DNA from: Muscardinus avellanarius
Taxonomy: Eukaryota > Chordata > Mammalia > Rodentia > Gliridae
Length of the DNA: 64,000 nt
Direction of reading: 5' to 3'
Assembly: GCA_963383645.1 (NCBI GenBank)
Contig: OY726573.1
Span: 21,001,845 to 21,065,844 of the forward strand
Part shown: positions 54,818 to 63,889 of the stretch, in pieces
Position numbering within the stretch: the first letter of the stretch is position 1
Layout of the letters: every line of letters begins with the position of its first letter
Program-made: the position numbers and the translations under genes
Notes under the pieces: model-generated
Told to the model about the DNA's origin: nothing
What the model saw: the letters and a program-made list of their open reading frames with translations, nothing else
The model's database searches: none

Positions 54818-55137
54818 TAAGTTGCTTAGAGTCTTACTAAGTAGCTGAGGCTGGCTTCGAACCTTCATGATCCTCCTGTCTCAGCCTCCCAAGCACTGGG
54901 ATTAAAAGCAGGCACTGCCGGGTGTGGTGGCGCACGCTTGTAATCCCCGTGCTTGGGAGGCGGAGACAGGAGGATCGCGCAGGTTCGAAGCCAGCCCGCG
55001 CTGGCGTAAGAGACCCTGTTTCCAAAATATAAAATAGGTCTGGGAGTGTAGCCCAGAGGTAGAAGGGCTTCCAGGAACCCCAGTACCACAAAAAGAAAAA
55101 AAAAAAAAAAAAAAAGCAGGCACCACCACGCCTGGCT
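54818..55137 (-). mobile_element. SINE body split by a type B SINE
   Basis: Body 54818-54915 ('AGTAGCTGAGGCTGGCTTCG') continues at 55124 ('CACCACGCCTGGC'). Confidence 0.85.
54916..55111 (+). mobile_element. Type B SINE nested, 12-bp TSD
   Basis: The duplication AAAAGCAGGCAC at 54904-54915 and 55112-55123 is exact. The body contains 'CCAGCCCGCGCTGGCG', a perfect inverted repeat across the subfamily deletion point. Confidence 0.94.
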
Positions 55138-55275
55138 TATTCTTTATTTTGAAACAGGGTCTCACTAAGTTGTGGGGAACCTCACTAAGTAGCTGAGGCT
55201 GTCCGCGAACCGCATCCTTTGGTCTCAGCCTCCCGAATGCTGGGATTAAAAGCATGTGCCACCACGCCCAGCTTA
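55138..55275 (-). mobile_element. SINE body without ID module
   Basis: 'TTCTTTATTTTGAAACAGGG' to 'GCCACCACGCCCAGC'. Confidence 0.82.
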
Positions 55276-55337
55276 TACATGCTATGTTAGATAAGACACT
55301 TGAGCATCCTCAGATTTTGGTATCTGAGGTGCTTGGG

Positions 55338-56097
55338 GGGGTCTAGGAGTGTAGCCCAAAGATAGAAAGCCCCTGGGTTCCATCCCCAGTACCACAAAAA
55401 AAAAAAAAAGAATAAAAAATAGAGCAGGGGGTCTAGTTTGGAGGTCAAAAGCCCCTGGGAAACCAAACTAATGCATGTGTATCTATGTTCATAGCTGCAC
55501 AATTCACCATAGCCAAACTATGGAACCAGCCAAGATGTCCATCAGCAGATGAATGGATTACAAAACTGTGGGATATATACACAATGGAATTTTATTCAGC
55601 CATAAAAGAAACTCAATTGCATCATTTTCAGGGAAACGGATGGAACTGGAGGACATTATGCTAAGCGAGATTAGTCAGTCAAAAAAAATAAGAAAGCAGA
55701 TGCTTTCCATAATAGGTGAAAGCTAAGGAGAAATGGGTCACAGGAGGAACTCTAGATGAAAAAGGAAATCCTAAAGAAGAGCAAACAAGACAGCCTAAAG
55801 GAGGGGATGGGAGGGAGGAAGAAGAAAATTCTCTAAAACACAAAAGTACTTAAATATATCGAAGTCAACCACTAAGCCAAGCATGGGAAGGAGGGATGGG
55901 GAGGGAATGAGGTGGGAATTGGGTAGGTGTTAAATCAGTGATGTATACATGTATGTCCACACAATTTTTTACCCCATTATGATGTATAAATATAATGTAC
56001 CAATAATAATTTTTAAAAATAAATAATTGCAACCTGCCAAAAAATAAATAAAACCCTGGGTTCCATCCCCAGACCTGCAAAAAAATAAAATAAAATA
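55338..56097 (+). mobile_element. Two ID modules, the second split by an L1
   Basis: First module 55338-55400 ('GGTCTAGGAGTGTAGCCC' to 'CCAGTACCAC'). Second 55425-55460, resuming at 56051 ('ACCCTGGGTTCCATCCCCAG') to 56097. No B1 head precedes them. Confidence 0.82.
55461..56050 (+). mobile_element. L1 3' end (tail type I) inserted in an ID module
   Basis: ORF2-end blocks 'CACAATTCACCATAGCC' and 'GCGAGATTAGTCAGTC', the 3' UTR with a G-rich block (55883-55922) and 'GTACCAATAATAATTTT'. The flanks AAAGCCCCTGGG and AAAACCCTGGG fit a short TSD. The last bases before 56050 are A-rich tail plus AATTGCAACCTGCC of unclear origin. Confidence 0.87.
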
Positions 56098-56253
56098 GCA
56101 TCTATAAGTATATAAGCTGTGTGTGAGACAGTCAGGAACCACCACAGGGACAAAGGGCTGACACACTCAGTTTGTTAGCTGTTCAAAGTAGGGTATGTAC
56201 TTCTTCCCCTGCTGTTTTAACTTATAGCTTGTTAGCTATTAAGAGCTTGGTAG

Positions 56254-56414
56254 CCGAGCATGGTAATGCATGCTTGTAATCCTAGTACTTGGGAGGCTGA
56301 GGCAGGAGGATCACAGGTTCAAGGCCAGCCTCAGCTACTTAGTGAGGTTCTCTGCCACTTAGTGAGATCTTGTTTCAAAATAAAGAATTTAAAAATAAAA
56401 AGGCTGGGGGTATA
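56254..56414 (+). mobile_element. SINE body, host of the four-layer nest
   Basis: 'AGCCGAGCATGGTAATGC' to 'GGCTGGGGGTATA'. Its ID module continues at 56636-56680 and again at 57250-57262 after two further insertions. Confidence 0.85.
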
Positions 56415-56635
56415 AACTGGGTGCGGTGGCACACACTTGTAATCTCAGCATTTGGGAGGCTGAGACTGGAGGATCCCGGTTTGAGGACAGCCTCTGCTAC
56501 TTAAGTGAGGCCCTCCACAACTTAGTGAGACCCTGTTTCAAAATAAAGAATAAAAAACAGGGCAGGGGGTGTATCTCAGAGGTCAAATGCCTCTGGGTTC
56601 CATCCCCAGGCCTGCAAAAAAAAAAAAAAAATAGT
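56415..56635 (+). mobile_element. Type C SINE nested in host ID module
   Basis: 'AACTGGGTGCGGTGG' to 'CCATCCCCAGGCCTGC' plus A tail. TSD: CTGGGGGTATA (56404-56414) and CTGGGGGTGTA (56636-56646). Confidence 0.9.
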
Positions 56636-56781
56636 CTGGGGGTGTAGTTCGGAAGTAGATGGCCCTTGGATTCAATCCCTGGTTGCCGGAGCCAGCCAGC
56701 AAGAGTAGGGGTTCTGAAGTAAGGCGTGAGGATGAAGAGTTTTTAACCCTAATGTCGACACCGACTTTGTTTTTCCAGAGG

Positions 56782-56996
56782 GTTTTTTTTTTTTTTTTTT
56801 TTTTTTTGGTGGTGGTACTGTACTGGGGTTCCTGGAAGCCCTTCTACCTCCGGGCTACACTCCCAGACCTATTTTATATTTTTATTTAGAAACAGGGTCT
56901 CCTAAGCCAGCGCGGCGGCTGACTTCGAACCTGCGCGATCCTCCTGTCTCTGCCTCCCAAGCGCGGGGATTACAAGCGTGCGCCACCACGCCCGGC
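56782..56996 (-). mobile_element. Type B SINE nested in the LTR
   Basis: T tail and 'GTACTGGGGTTCCTGGAAGC' to 'CGTGCGCCACCACGCCCGGC'. Flanks TTTTCCAGAGG (56771-56781) and TTTCCCAGAGG (56997-57007). Confidence 0.93.
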
Positions 56997-57025
56997 TTTC
57001 CCAGAGGTATTTATACACAGCTACA

Positions 57026-57132
57026 GGTCAATCAACATTCTCGTGCTACCACCACCGGAATACAATACAGACCAATACAAAACACATCATTACAGATAGG
57101 TCAATCAGTACCCTCGTGTCATCACCACCTGA
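57026..57132 (-). repeat. 73-bp imperfect direct repeat in LTR U3
   Basis: GGTCAATCAACATTCTCGTG (57026) recurs as GGTCAATCAGTACCCTCGTG (57099). It lies upstream of the TATA box on the LTR strand, where enhancer repeats are usual. Confidence 0.75.
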
Positions 57133-57433
57133 TCTTCTCTTAGACCTCTTTGAACTTTCCATAACCCCAAACCTTGTTGACTCTGGGCGAAGGACAGTCA
57201 GCTGAGTCAGAGACACCAATCTAGGGGAAGGCCTTAATGGCTCCCAACACCTGGTATTGCCAAAAAAAAAAAAAAAAAAAAGTTGGTATATGTCTCTCCC
57301 TATCCCTATCACTCACTCTCAAACGTTCTTGTAAGCCAAAAAAAAAAAAAAAAAAAAGCAGGTGCATCATTAAGACTGGGATATCTTGGCCATGACTGAG
57401 GACAAACAACACAGAGAATAAAACTGTTGATTT

Positions 57434-57640
57434 TAGGCAGGTGTGGTGGTGCATGTTTGTAATCCCAGCATTCAGAAGGCTGAGACAGGAGGATTGTGGT
57501 TCACGGAAAGCTTAGGCCCTCTCCAACTCAGTGAGACCCTGTTTCAAAATAAAGAATAAAAATAGGGCTGGGGATATAGCTCAGAGGTAGAATGCCCCTG
57601 GGTTCCATCCCCAGTACTAAAAAAAAAAAAAAAAAAACCA
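57434..57640 (+). mobile_element. Type C SINE
   Basis: 'GGCAGGTGTGGTGGTGC' to 'CCATCCCCAGTACT' and an A/C-interrupted tail. Confidence 0.89.
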
Positions 57641-57948
57641 AAAAAAAAAACTATTTTCTGAGCTACATCCCAAAACTGTCGAGAAGTCATTGAGACAGCA
57701 AATGTCCAAAGCCCTTGACTTGTTAACTTGTCATAATCTGTGTTCTCTTCCATTTCCTCATCTGTGTGTTCTCTTTACAGCTATAGCAACTCATCTTTAT
57801 CACAAGACAGAGGTGTTTATACAGGATGCAACAGCCATAGAAGAGATGTACTATTCATCAGCACCAGGGGGTGACGGACTAACTATCCCCTCCTCAAGGT
57901 GAAAGTGCTCACCTGTGGTTAAACCACATCTTTAAAATGGATTTAAAG

Positions 57949-58153
57949 TTGGGCGTGGTGGCGCACGCTTGTAATCCCCGCGCTTGGGAGGCTGAGACAG
58001 GAGGATCACACAGGTTCGAAGTCAGCCTCAGCTACTCAGTGAGGCTTTCAGCAACCTAGTGAGACCCTGTTTCCAAATAAAATATAAGAAAGGTCTGGGA
58101 CTATAGCCCGGAGGTAGAAAGCCTCTGGGTTCCACTCCCAGTACCACCAAAAA

Positions 58154-58186
<33 letters not shown>
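57949..58186 (+). mobile_element. Type A SINE with exact 15-bp TSD
   Basis: The duplication AAAATGGATTTAAAG is at 57934-57948 and 58187-58201. Tail is (AAAT)n. Confidence 0.95.
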
Positions 58187-58188
<2 letters not shown>

Positions 58189-58413
58189 AATGGATTTAAA
58201 GACAATTAACATTCCTACACTATAGCCCACCATTACCACCCTTCCCAAGAATAAAGCTAGCTTCCTCCTTTGTCTGGAGTTTGACACTCTCTTACTCAGT
58301 GCAGTGTCTCCTTTCTCCAGGATCAAGAAGTCAGGAAAGTCTTATTCCCACTATAAGTGTAGCTCTAATTCTTTTGAGCCAGCAATATGTGGACAGCCCT
58401 GCACACTTATTGT

Positions 58414-58623
58414 TCTTTTTTTTTTTTTTTTTTTTTTTTTTGGTGGTACTGGGGTTCTTGGAAACCCTTCTACCTCCGGGCTACACTCCCAGACCTATTT
58501 TTATATTTTTTATTTGGAAACAAGGTCTCTTAAGTCAGCAAGGCTAGCTTCGAACCTGCGTGATCCTCCTGTCTCTGCCTCCCAAGCACGGGGATTACAA
58601 GCCTGCGCCACCACGCCCGGCTC
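58414..58623 (-). mobile_element. Type B SINE
   Basis: T27 tail and 'GGTGGTACTGGGGTTCTTGG' to 'GCGCCACCACGCCCGGC'. Confidence 0.92.
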
Positions 58624-58639
58624 TTACTGGACAGAAGGG

Positions 58640-59710
58640 ACACATACCCATTCCTGAGCTTTGGCAAGAGAGATGGGTATACTGACTAACCACATCTGGG
58701 TTTTGTGCCTACTCTTGGTTCCAGAGACAAAGTTGCTTGGCTCAGGGCACAGAAGGGCTGAGTCACCTAAGGAAATTTGGTGCATATCTCTCAGAAGAGC
58801 AGGGGATAGAAACTGGGCAGGAGAAAATCAACATCTGTTCACTCCAGTGGCTTTGGTGACTTATCTTGTTGGTGTTGGTTGTGGTGTGACCTTGTCAGCT
58901 TGGCCTGTCCTCTGTCCTAAGCTGCTGGTCCTCTTTGGGTTGCAGGGATGCCTCTTTGCCTCTGTTCATGGAGAGTCCCTTCCCCTCTCTCTTTGCTAAT
59001 GTAGCAGGATGGAATACCCCCCCCCCCAGCATTAGAAGTAAGCATATGCCTGGGGCTCCCTTTCCTTGAATCCAACCTGATCCGCAAGGTTGCCAGATGT
59101 GTGGCTGTGCTGGCCCTCAAGTACTGGCCTTGCTCAGGCTTTAAATTACTGCTGAAATAGTGCTGAAATTACTGAGAAGCAAGTTTTCTCTTTCTGTTGG
59201 TGTGGCTAAATACAGAATGTAAATCTGGAACAGCTATTGCCCATTTTTGTGGATAACCTTTCTGAGGATGAAGCCAACCTAAAGGAAACCATAATCTAGA
59301 GATGGGAAGAGAGAACCAAGTGTGAAAGGACTTCCTTCAAGACCTGGTTGCAGACATGCCTGAATCCTTCCATCATGAACTTTCCAGTTACTTAAACAAA
59401 ACAAAAGCTTTTTTTCTTTGCATTAAACTGGGGTCTGTCATGCCAGGCGTGGTGACGCACGTTTGTTATCCCCATGCTTGGGAGGCGAAGACAGGAGGAT
59501 CACGCAGGTTTGAAGCCAGCTGCACTGGCTTAAGAGACCCTGCTTCCAAATAAAAATATAAAAAAAAAATAGGTCTGGGAGTGTAGCCTGGAGGTAGAAG
59601 GGTTTCCAGGAACCCCAGTACCACCAAAAATAAAAAATAAAAAAAACAAATAAACTGGGGTCTGTCACTTGCAACCAAAAGGTTACTGATTAATTCAACT
59701 AAACTACCAA
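58640..59710 (+). repeat. Ancient interspersed repeat, split by a SINE
   Basis: 'GGTTGCCAGATGTGTGGC', 'TTGGTGTGGCTAAATACAGA', 'GGATGAAGCCAACCTAAAGG' and, after the SINE, 'GGGGTCTGTCACTTGCAACC' appear to be one mammal-wide element related to 26640-29373. Low confidence in limits. Confidence 0.4.
59441..59650 (+). mobile_element. Type B SINE with exact 17-bp TSD
   Basis: The duplication TAAACTGGGGTCTGTCA at 59424-59440 and 59651-59667 is the longest perfect TSD in the window. Confidence 0.95.
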
Positions 59711-59772
59711 TCAGAAATAGAATCATTTCAGGGGTACCACCTACCATTTTTCTCCAACAAAAAGACTATCTG

Positions 59773-59942
59773 AGCTGGGCCCAGTGGCTTATGTCTGTAA
59801 TCCTGGTACTTGGGAGGCTGAGACAGGAAGATCTCAGCAACTTAGAAAGACCGTGTTTCAAAATTTAAAAAAATAAATAAATAAGGGCTGGGGTTTTGCT
59901 TAAATGTAAAGTGCCCCTGGGTTCAATACCCAGTACCAAAAA
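59773..59942 (+). mobile_element. B1-dID SINE
   Basis: 'GAGCTGGGCCCAGTGGC' to 'CAATACCCAGTACC'. The body is shortened between 'GACAGGAAGATC' and 'TCAGCAACTTAG'. Confidence 0.86.
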
Positions 59943-60195
59943 GAAAGAGGGGGAAGAAGGCCATCTGGCTTCAAATCTCTGCTTAGTAGAATTTCGATAA
60001 AAACAAATGTTACAGAACTTTCATGTGCAAATACTACTTTGGTATGCTAAGTGGGCACCAAATTGCCCTTCAGTTTAGGGGAGGCAAGGAGACTTCCCAT
60101 GGACTAACCTGCCCTTCTTCCCCTGGCATTCAACACTAACCACAAAAGGCTTCAAACCCGGTGACTCTCATCTCCCACTATTGCCCAGTGTTTTT
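59943..60195. other. Unique intron sequence
   Basis: No feature recognised. Confidence 0.5.
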
Positions 60196-60199
60196 ACAC

Positions 60200-60570
60200 T
60201 ACAACCCAACTGGGATCTGAATGTGAGCCCTGCCCTTCCCACCTCCATGCCCTTGCTTACACTGTTTCATTTCTCTGAAATATACTTCCCACTCCATCTC
60301 TCCCTCCTGAAATCCTGTGGAGTCCCCAGGGCCCTCCTCAAATGCCACCAGCTCCACACACACTTCCTTGGGTGGTCCTCTGTTTTGACTTCCTGGCTAT
60401 CTGAAACCATTTACAGCACCCACCCTCTTCAGTGTGGGGTCACATGATACAGCTGGCCTCCCCCCGGGAGCACAGGCTGCTTGAGGCAGGGAGAGAGTCT
60501 TGCTCTTCCCCAGGTCCTGTTAACCCACTGCCGGGTATGCACCTGCACTCCACAGACCATGACTGGGACT
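60200..60570 (+). repeat. L2 3' region relic
   Basis: 'GCCCTTGCTTACACTG', 'CTCCTCAAATGCCACCAGC', 'ACTTCCTTGGGTGGTCC' and 'GGGAGCACAGGCTGCTTGAGG' follow the L2 3' end order. Confidence 0.65.
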
Positions 60571-60799
60571 GGGACGGGGCACAGAAGAGTGTTTGGAATG
60601 CACCCATTCGCATGCAAGGGCTGCGGCTTGCATACACAGGTATGGAGGGGAAAGAGGATCAATGCTACAGAGTGGGCTAGTGGCACTTTCCAGGGAGCGG
60701 GGGTAGGGAAGCCAGGTGTTTCTGCTCCCATCACATGCACCACAGCCTGTGTCCTTCCTCCACACGGCCGCGTCCCTGGGGACCTTCTCAGCTCTCAGT

Positions 60800-61035
60800 A
60801 ATTGGCCTTTGTTGACGTCAAGCTCAATAGTCCTTCCCGGCACATTTGTAAACCTAGTTTGCAGACAGCCTGCTTCGGTTACCTCTTGATTTACACGCTG
60901 TTTCTGCCTTTGTATCTCTGATTAAATATCTTACGAAAATAAATGTTCTGTTAAAAAGTAGATGACGTGGGTAGCCGAGGCTGCAGCCCGGACCTTCCTG
61001 TTCATAAAGAGGTGAGAAATTGTTTTCTAATTAGT
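60800..61035. promoter_or_regulatory. Candidate conserved regulatory block (CRE and homeodomain sites)
   Basis: Repeat-free sequence containing a perfect CRE palindrome TGACGTCA (60813-60820), a second half-CRE TGACGTGG (60963-60970) and a CTAATTAG homeodomain-type palindrome (61027-61034), all within 225 bp and embedded in AT-balanced sequence unlike the intron around it. CREB/ATF binding to TGACGTCA is established, but function here is inference. Confidence 0.3.
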
Positions 61036-61202
61036 GAGGATGGCAGCCTGAGCTGCCAGGACACTCTCAGCTTGTCTGAGGCCTAAGAGAACACACCCTT
61101 CCCCAACTGGAGGACCCTCCACCCCAGCTCACACTGGAGCGTCAAAAGGCCAGATGCCCTGGACACCTATCCCATCCCTTATTTAAAAACAACAAGAAAG
61201 GG

Positions 61203-61618
61203 TAGGCATGGTGCATGCTCAGCACTTGGGAGACTGACATAGGAGGATCACAGGTTCAAGGCCAGCCTCAGCAACTTAGCAAGACCCTCAACAATGTAGG
61301 AAGACCCTGTTTCAAAATTTAAAAAATTTTAAAAAGGGCTGAGAAGCCAGGCATGGTGGTGCACGCTTGTAATCCCAGAGCTTGGTAGGCCGAGACAGGA
61401 TGATCGCACAGGTTCAAAGCCAGCCTCAGCTCGCTCTCAGCAACTTAGTGAAACCCTATTTCCAAATAAAATATAAAATAGGTCTGGGAGTATAGCCCAG
61501 AGGTAGAAAAGCCCCTGGTTCCACCCCCACCCAGTACCACAAAAAAAAGGGGGGGCTGAGGGTATTGTTCAGAGGAAGAATGTCCCTGGGTTTAATTTCC
61601 AGTGCCACACAAAAAGAG
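61203..61618 (+). mobile_element. Old B1-dID SINE split by a type A SINE
   Basis: Body 61203-61346, ID module resuming at about 61547 ('GGGGGCTGAGGGTATTGTTC' to 'CCAGTGCCAC'). Confidence 0.86.
61347..61546 (+). mobile_element. Type A SINE nested
   Basis: 'AAGCCAGGCATGGTGG' to 'CCCAGTACCAC' plus A. It is flanked by AAAAGGGCTGAG-like sequence on both sides. Confidence 0.88.
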
Positions 61619-61644
61619 AAAAAAAAAATATCAAGAAAGTGCTC

Positions 61645-62045
61645 AGGTGAGCCACATGTGGTATTATGTGCCTGTTAACCCAGTACTTGGGCATCAGGAA
61701 GATCACAGGTTCAAGACCAGCCTCAACAACTTAGCAAGATCCCCAACAACCTAGCAAGACCCTGCTTCAAAACAAAAGGAAGCCGGGCGTGGTGGCACAC
61801 ACTTGTAATCTCGGCATTTGGGAGGCTGAGGCTGGAGGATCGCACTTCGTGTACAGCCTCAGCTACTTAGTGAGGCCCTTTGCAATTTTGTGAGACCTTG
61901 TTTCAAAATAAAGAATAAAAAAAAAAAATAGGGCAGGGGTTGTAGCTAGGAGGTAGAATGCCCCTGGGTTCCATTAAAAAAAAAAAAAAAAAAAGGAGCT
62001 GAGGGGTATAGCTCAGAGGTAGAATGTAGAGTGTCCCTGGGTTCA
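61645..62045 (+). mobile_element. Old B1-dID SINE split by a type C SINE
   Basis: Body 61645-61780 ('CACATGTGGTATTATGTGCC'), ID module 61997-62045 with a small internal repeat ('GTAGAATGTAGAGTG'). Confidence 0.84.
61782..61994 (+). mobile_element. Type C SINE nested
   Basis: 'AGCCGGGCGTGGTGGC' to 'GGGTTCCATT' and a long A tail. Its ID module is cut before CCCCAG. Confidence 0.88.
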
Positions 62046-62047
62046 AC

Positions 62048-62160
62048 CAGAAGGAAAGAGAGAGAGAGGTGAAGGAGGAAGAAGAGGAGGGGACAAAGGG
62101 AAGGAGGGAGGAGGGAGGGAGGGAAGGAAAAGAGGAAGAAGAGGATGAAGGTAGGGAAAG
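62048..62160 (+). repeat. Purine-rich (GGAA/GAGG)n tract
   Basis: More than 100 bases of almost pure purine (AGAGAGAGAGG, GGAGGAAGAAGAGGAGG, GGAGGGAGGGAGGGAAGG). It grew next to a SINE tail. Confidence 0.9.
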
Positions 62161-62997
62161 TGGGCCGCTCAGGTGCCCCAGGTCTTAAAGTTTTTAAGTT
62201 CTGTCTTGCACCTGGTTTGCTCCAGGCTGTAGCACCATCCCCTTCATAATAAAAGCCAAGTGCAGAGAGGTGAGCACCTTGGCCAGGGTCTCCACATACC
62301 AAGTAGTGGGAGAAAAGACATAGACTTTGGCATTGAAGTTGGCTGCTGTACAAGCTTGATGACACTGGATATGCTACCATTTCTGAACCTCAGCTTTCTC
62401 CTCTATGGAACAAGGAGATGATGCCACCAAGTGTCATTCGAGGAATGAAACCGAAATAATGAGGTTTAGGTAGCGGCACAGCGTATGCCTGGAGTGGGGC
62501 TCTATCCGTTCCCATCCCTGTCCCTTCTCTTGTCATTCCTAAGTTCTTACACTGTAACACAAAGCCACCCATAATTTCTGTCATTTTATTGGTGGTAGTA
62601 CAGAAAGGTAAGGAAGAAGGAACATTCAAAGGCAGATCCACAGTGGCCCTTCTGCAGCGCAGCTCCTACAGGGAGCCCAGCCAGGCTGCCAAGACCTGCC
62701 ACTTCAATCACATCAGACCTGCCCCAAGCAAGGAAGCCCAGGACAGGCAGGGCTGGGCTGCAGCCCCCAGCCTGTGTTAGAGCTACCCAGAGCTCCTACC
62801 CCTTGTCCTACCGTATCCTGCATGGTCTACCTCTCCCAGCAGAGCTGGGGCAGATGGCAGAGGTGTGGCCAGGTGTGGGGTGGCAGTGAGCAAGCAGGAA
62901 GCACTTTAGGGAAAGCAGGCCTAGCCAATGTTGCTAGGGCTACAACTTCTCAAAGAAGACTAAAAAACAGATTTGTAATGTGCAGCCTTCCAGTTTT
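62161..62997. other. Unique intron sequence
   Basis: No feature recognised. Frames below 90 codons. Confidence 0.5.
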
Positions 62998-63012
62998 AAA
63001 ACACCAACTTAA

Positions 63013-63217
63013 GGCCGGGCGTGGTGGCGCACACTTATAATCCCCTCGCTTGGGAGGCAGAGACAGGAGGATCACGCAAGTTCTAAGCCAGCCACACGCT
63101 GGCTTAGGAGACCCTGTTTCCAAATAAAAATGTAAAAATAGGTCTGGGAGTGTAGCCCGGAGGTAGAAGGGCTTCCAGGAACCCCAGTACCACCAAAAAA
63201 TAAAAAAAATAAAAAAT
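63013..63217 (+). mobile_element. Type B SINE, 15-bp TSD
   Basis: 'GGCCGGGCGTGGTGGC' to 'CCCCAGTACCACC'. TSD: AAAACACCAACTTAA (62998-63012) and AAAACATCAATTTAA (63218-63232), 13 of 15. Confidence 0.93.
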
Positions 63218-63232
63218 AAAACATCAATTTAA

Positions 63233-63690
63233 AAGGGAAAAGGAAGGTAGGCAGACCTCAGTGAGCCCCTGGAGAGGGGGCACTCCATGCACAGGGCTTT
63301 GATTCTGTGTTGTTACTGCTGAGTTCCCAGCACCTACCACAGGGTCTGGCCCACACAGATGCTTTCTGGAGACCTGAGCAGTCTGCAGGGGCCAGTTTCC
63401 AACCTTGGCTTCAGATTGCAAACACATAGGTGGAACAGGTGCTCCCGTCTCAGCTCAGGGACAGGACACTGTGATACTCCAGGGCAACTGTGAAAAACAG
63501 GAGTAGACCTGCCTCCACTGCCAGGGACTCTATAACCCGGGCCCTGTCTGTAAGCCAGGATGAAAGATGTACCTCCCTCATGGGGCTGTGATGAGTTGCT
63601 CAACCCTTGAGAGTGTGCACCTAGGGACACCACCATCCTCGGCGCTGGATTCTACTGCACAGCATTCTGTATAGTTGGTAAAGATCATGA
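63233..63690. other. Unique intron sequence
   Basis: No feature recognised. Confidence 0.5.
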
Positions 63691-63692
63691 CA

Positions 63693-63871
63693 GAAGCCAG
63701 GTGTGTGTCACACACCTGTAATCCCAGTACTTGGAGGCTGAGACAGGAGGATTAAAGGTTCAAAGACGGCCTCAACAACTTGGCAAATCCCTTTTACAAA
63801 ATAAAAAATAAAATAGGGCTGGGGGTGTAGCTCCGAAATAGCATGCCCCTGAGTTTAACCTCAAGTACAAA
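63693..63871 (+). mobile_element. B1-dID SINE
   Basis: 'AAGCCAGGTGTGTGTCAC' to 'TAACCTCAAGTAC' plus A. Confidence 0.87.
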
Positions 63872-63889
63872 AAAATAAATCTCGACAGT

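Larger units (their letters stand above)
56683..57249 (-). mobile_element. Solo LTR, ERV2/IAP-like
   Basis: On the minus strand it starts TGTTGGGAGCC (from 57249), has a TATA box (TATAAATA at 57008-57015) and ends in a U5-like 'CTTCAGAACCCCTAC...GCTCCGGCAA'. The TGTTGGGAGCC start recalls IAP-type (ERV2) LTRs. The host SINE tail reads CCCTGG on one side and CCTGG on the other, a candidate 5-bp duplication. No internal region or genes. Length without the nested SINE is about 340 bp. The class is inferred, not searched. Confidence 0.68.

Noticed and set aside
61946..62380. 144-codon minus-strand frame with hydrophobic runs
   Set aside because: Translation of a purine-rich tract and SINE tail, not a membrane protein.
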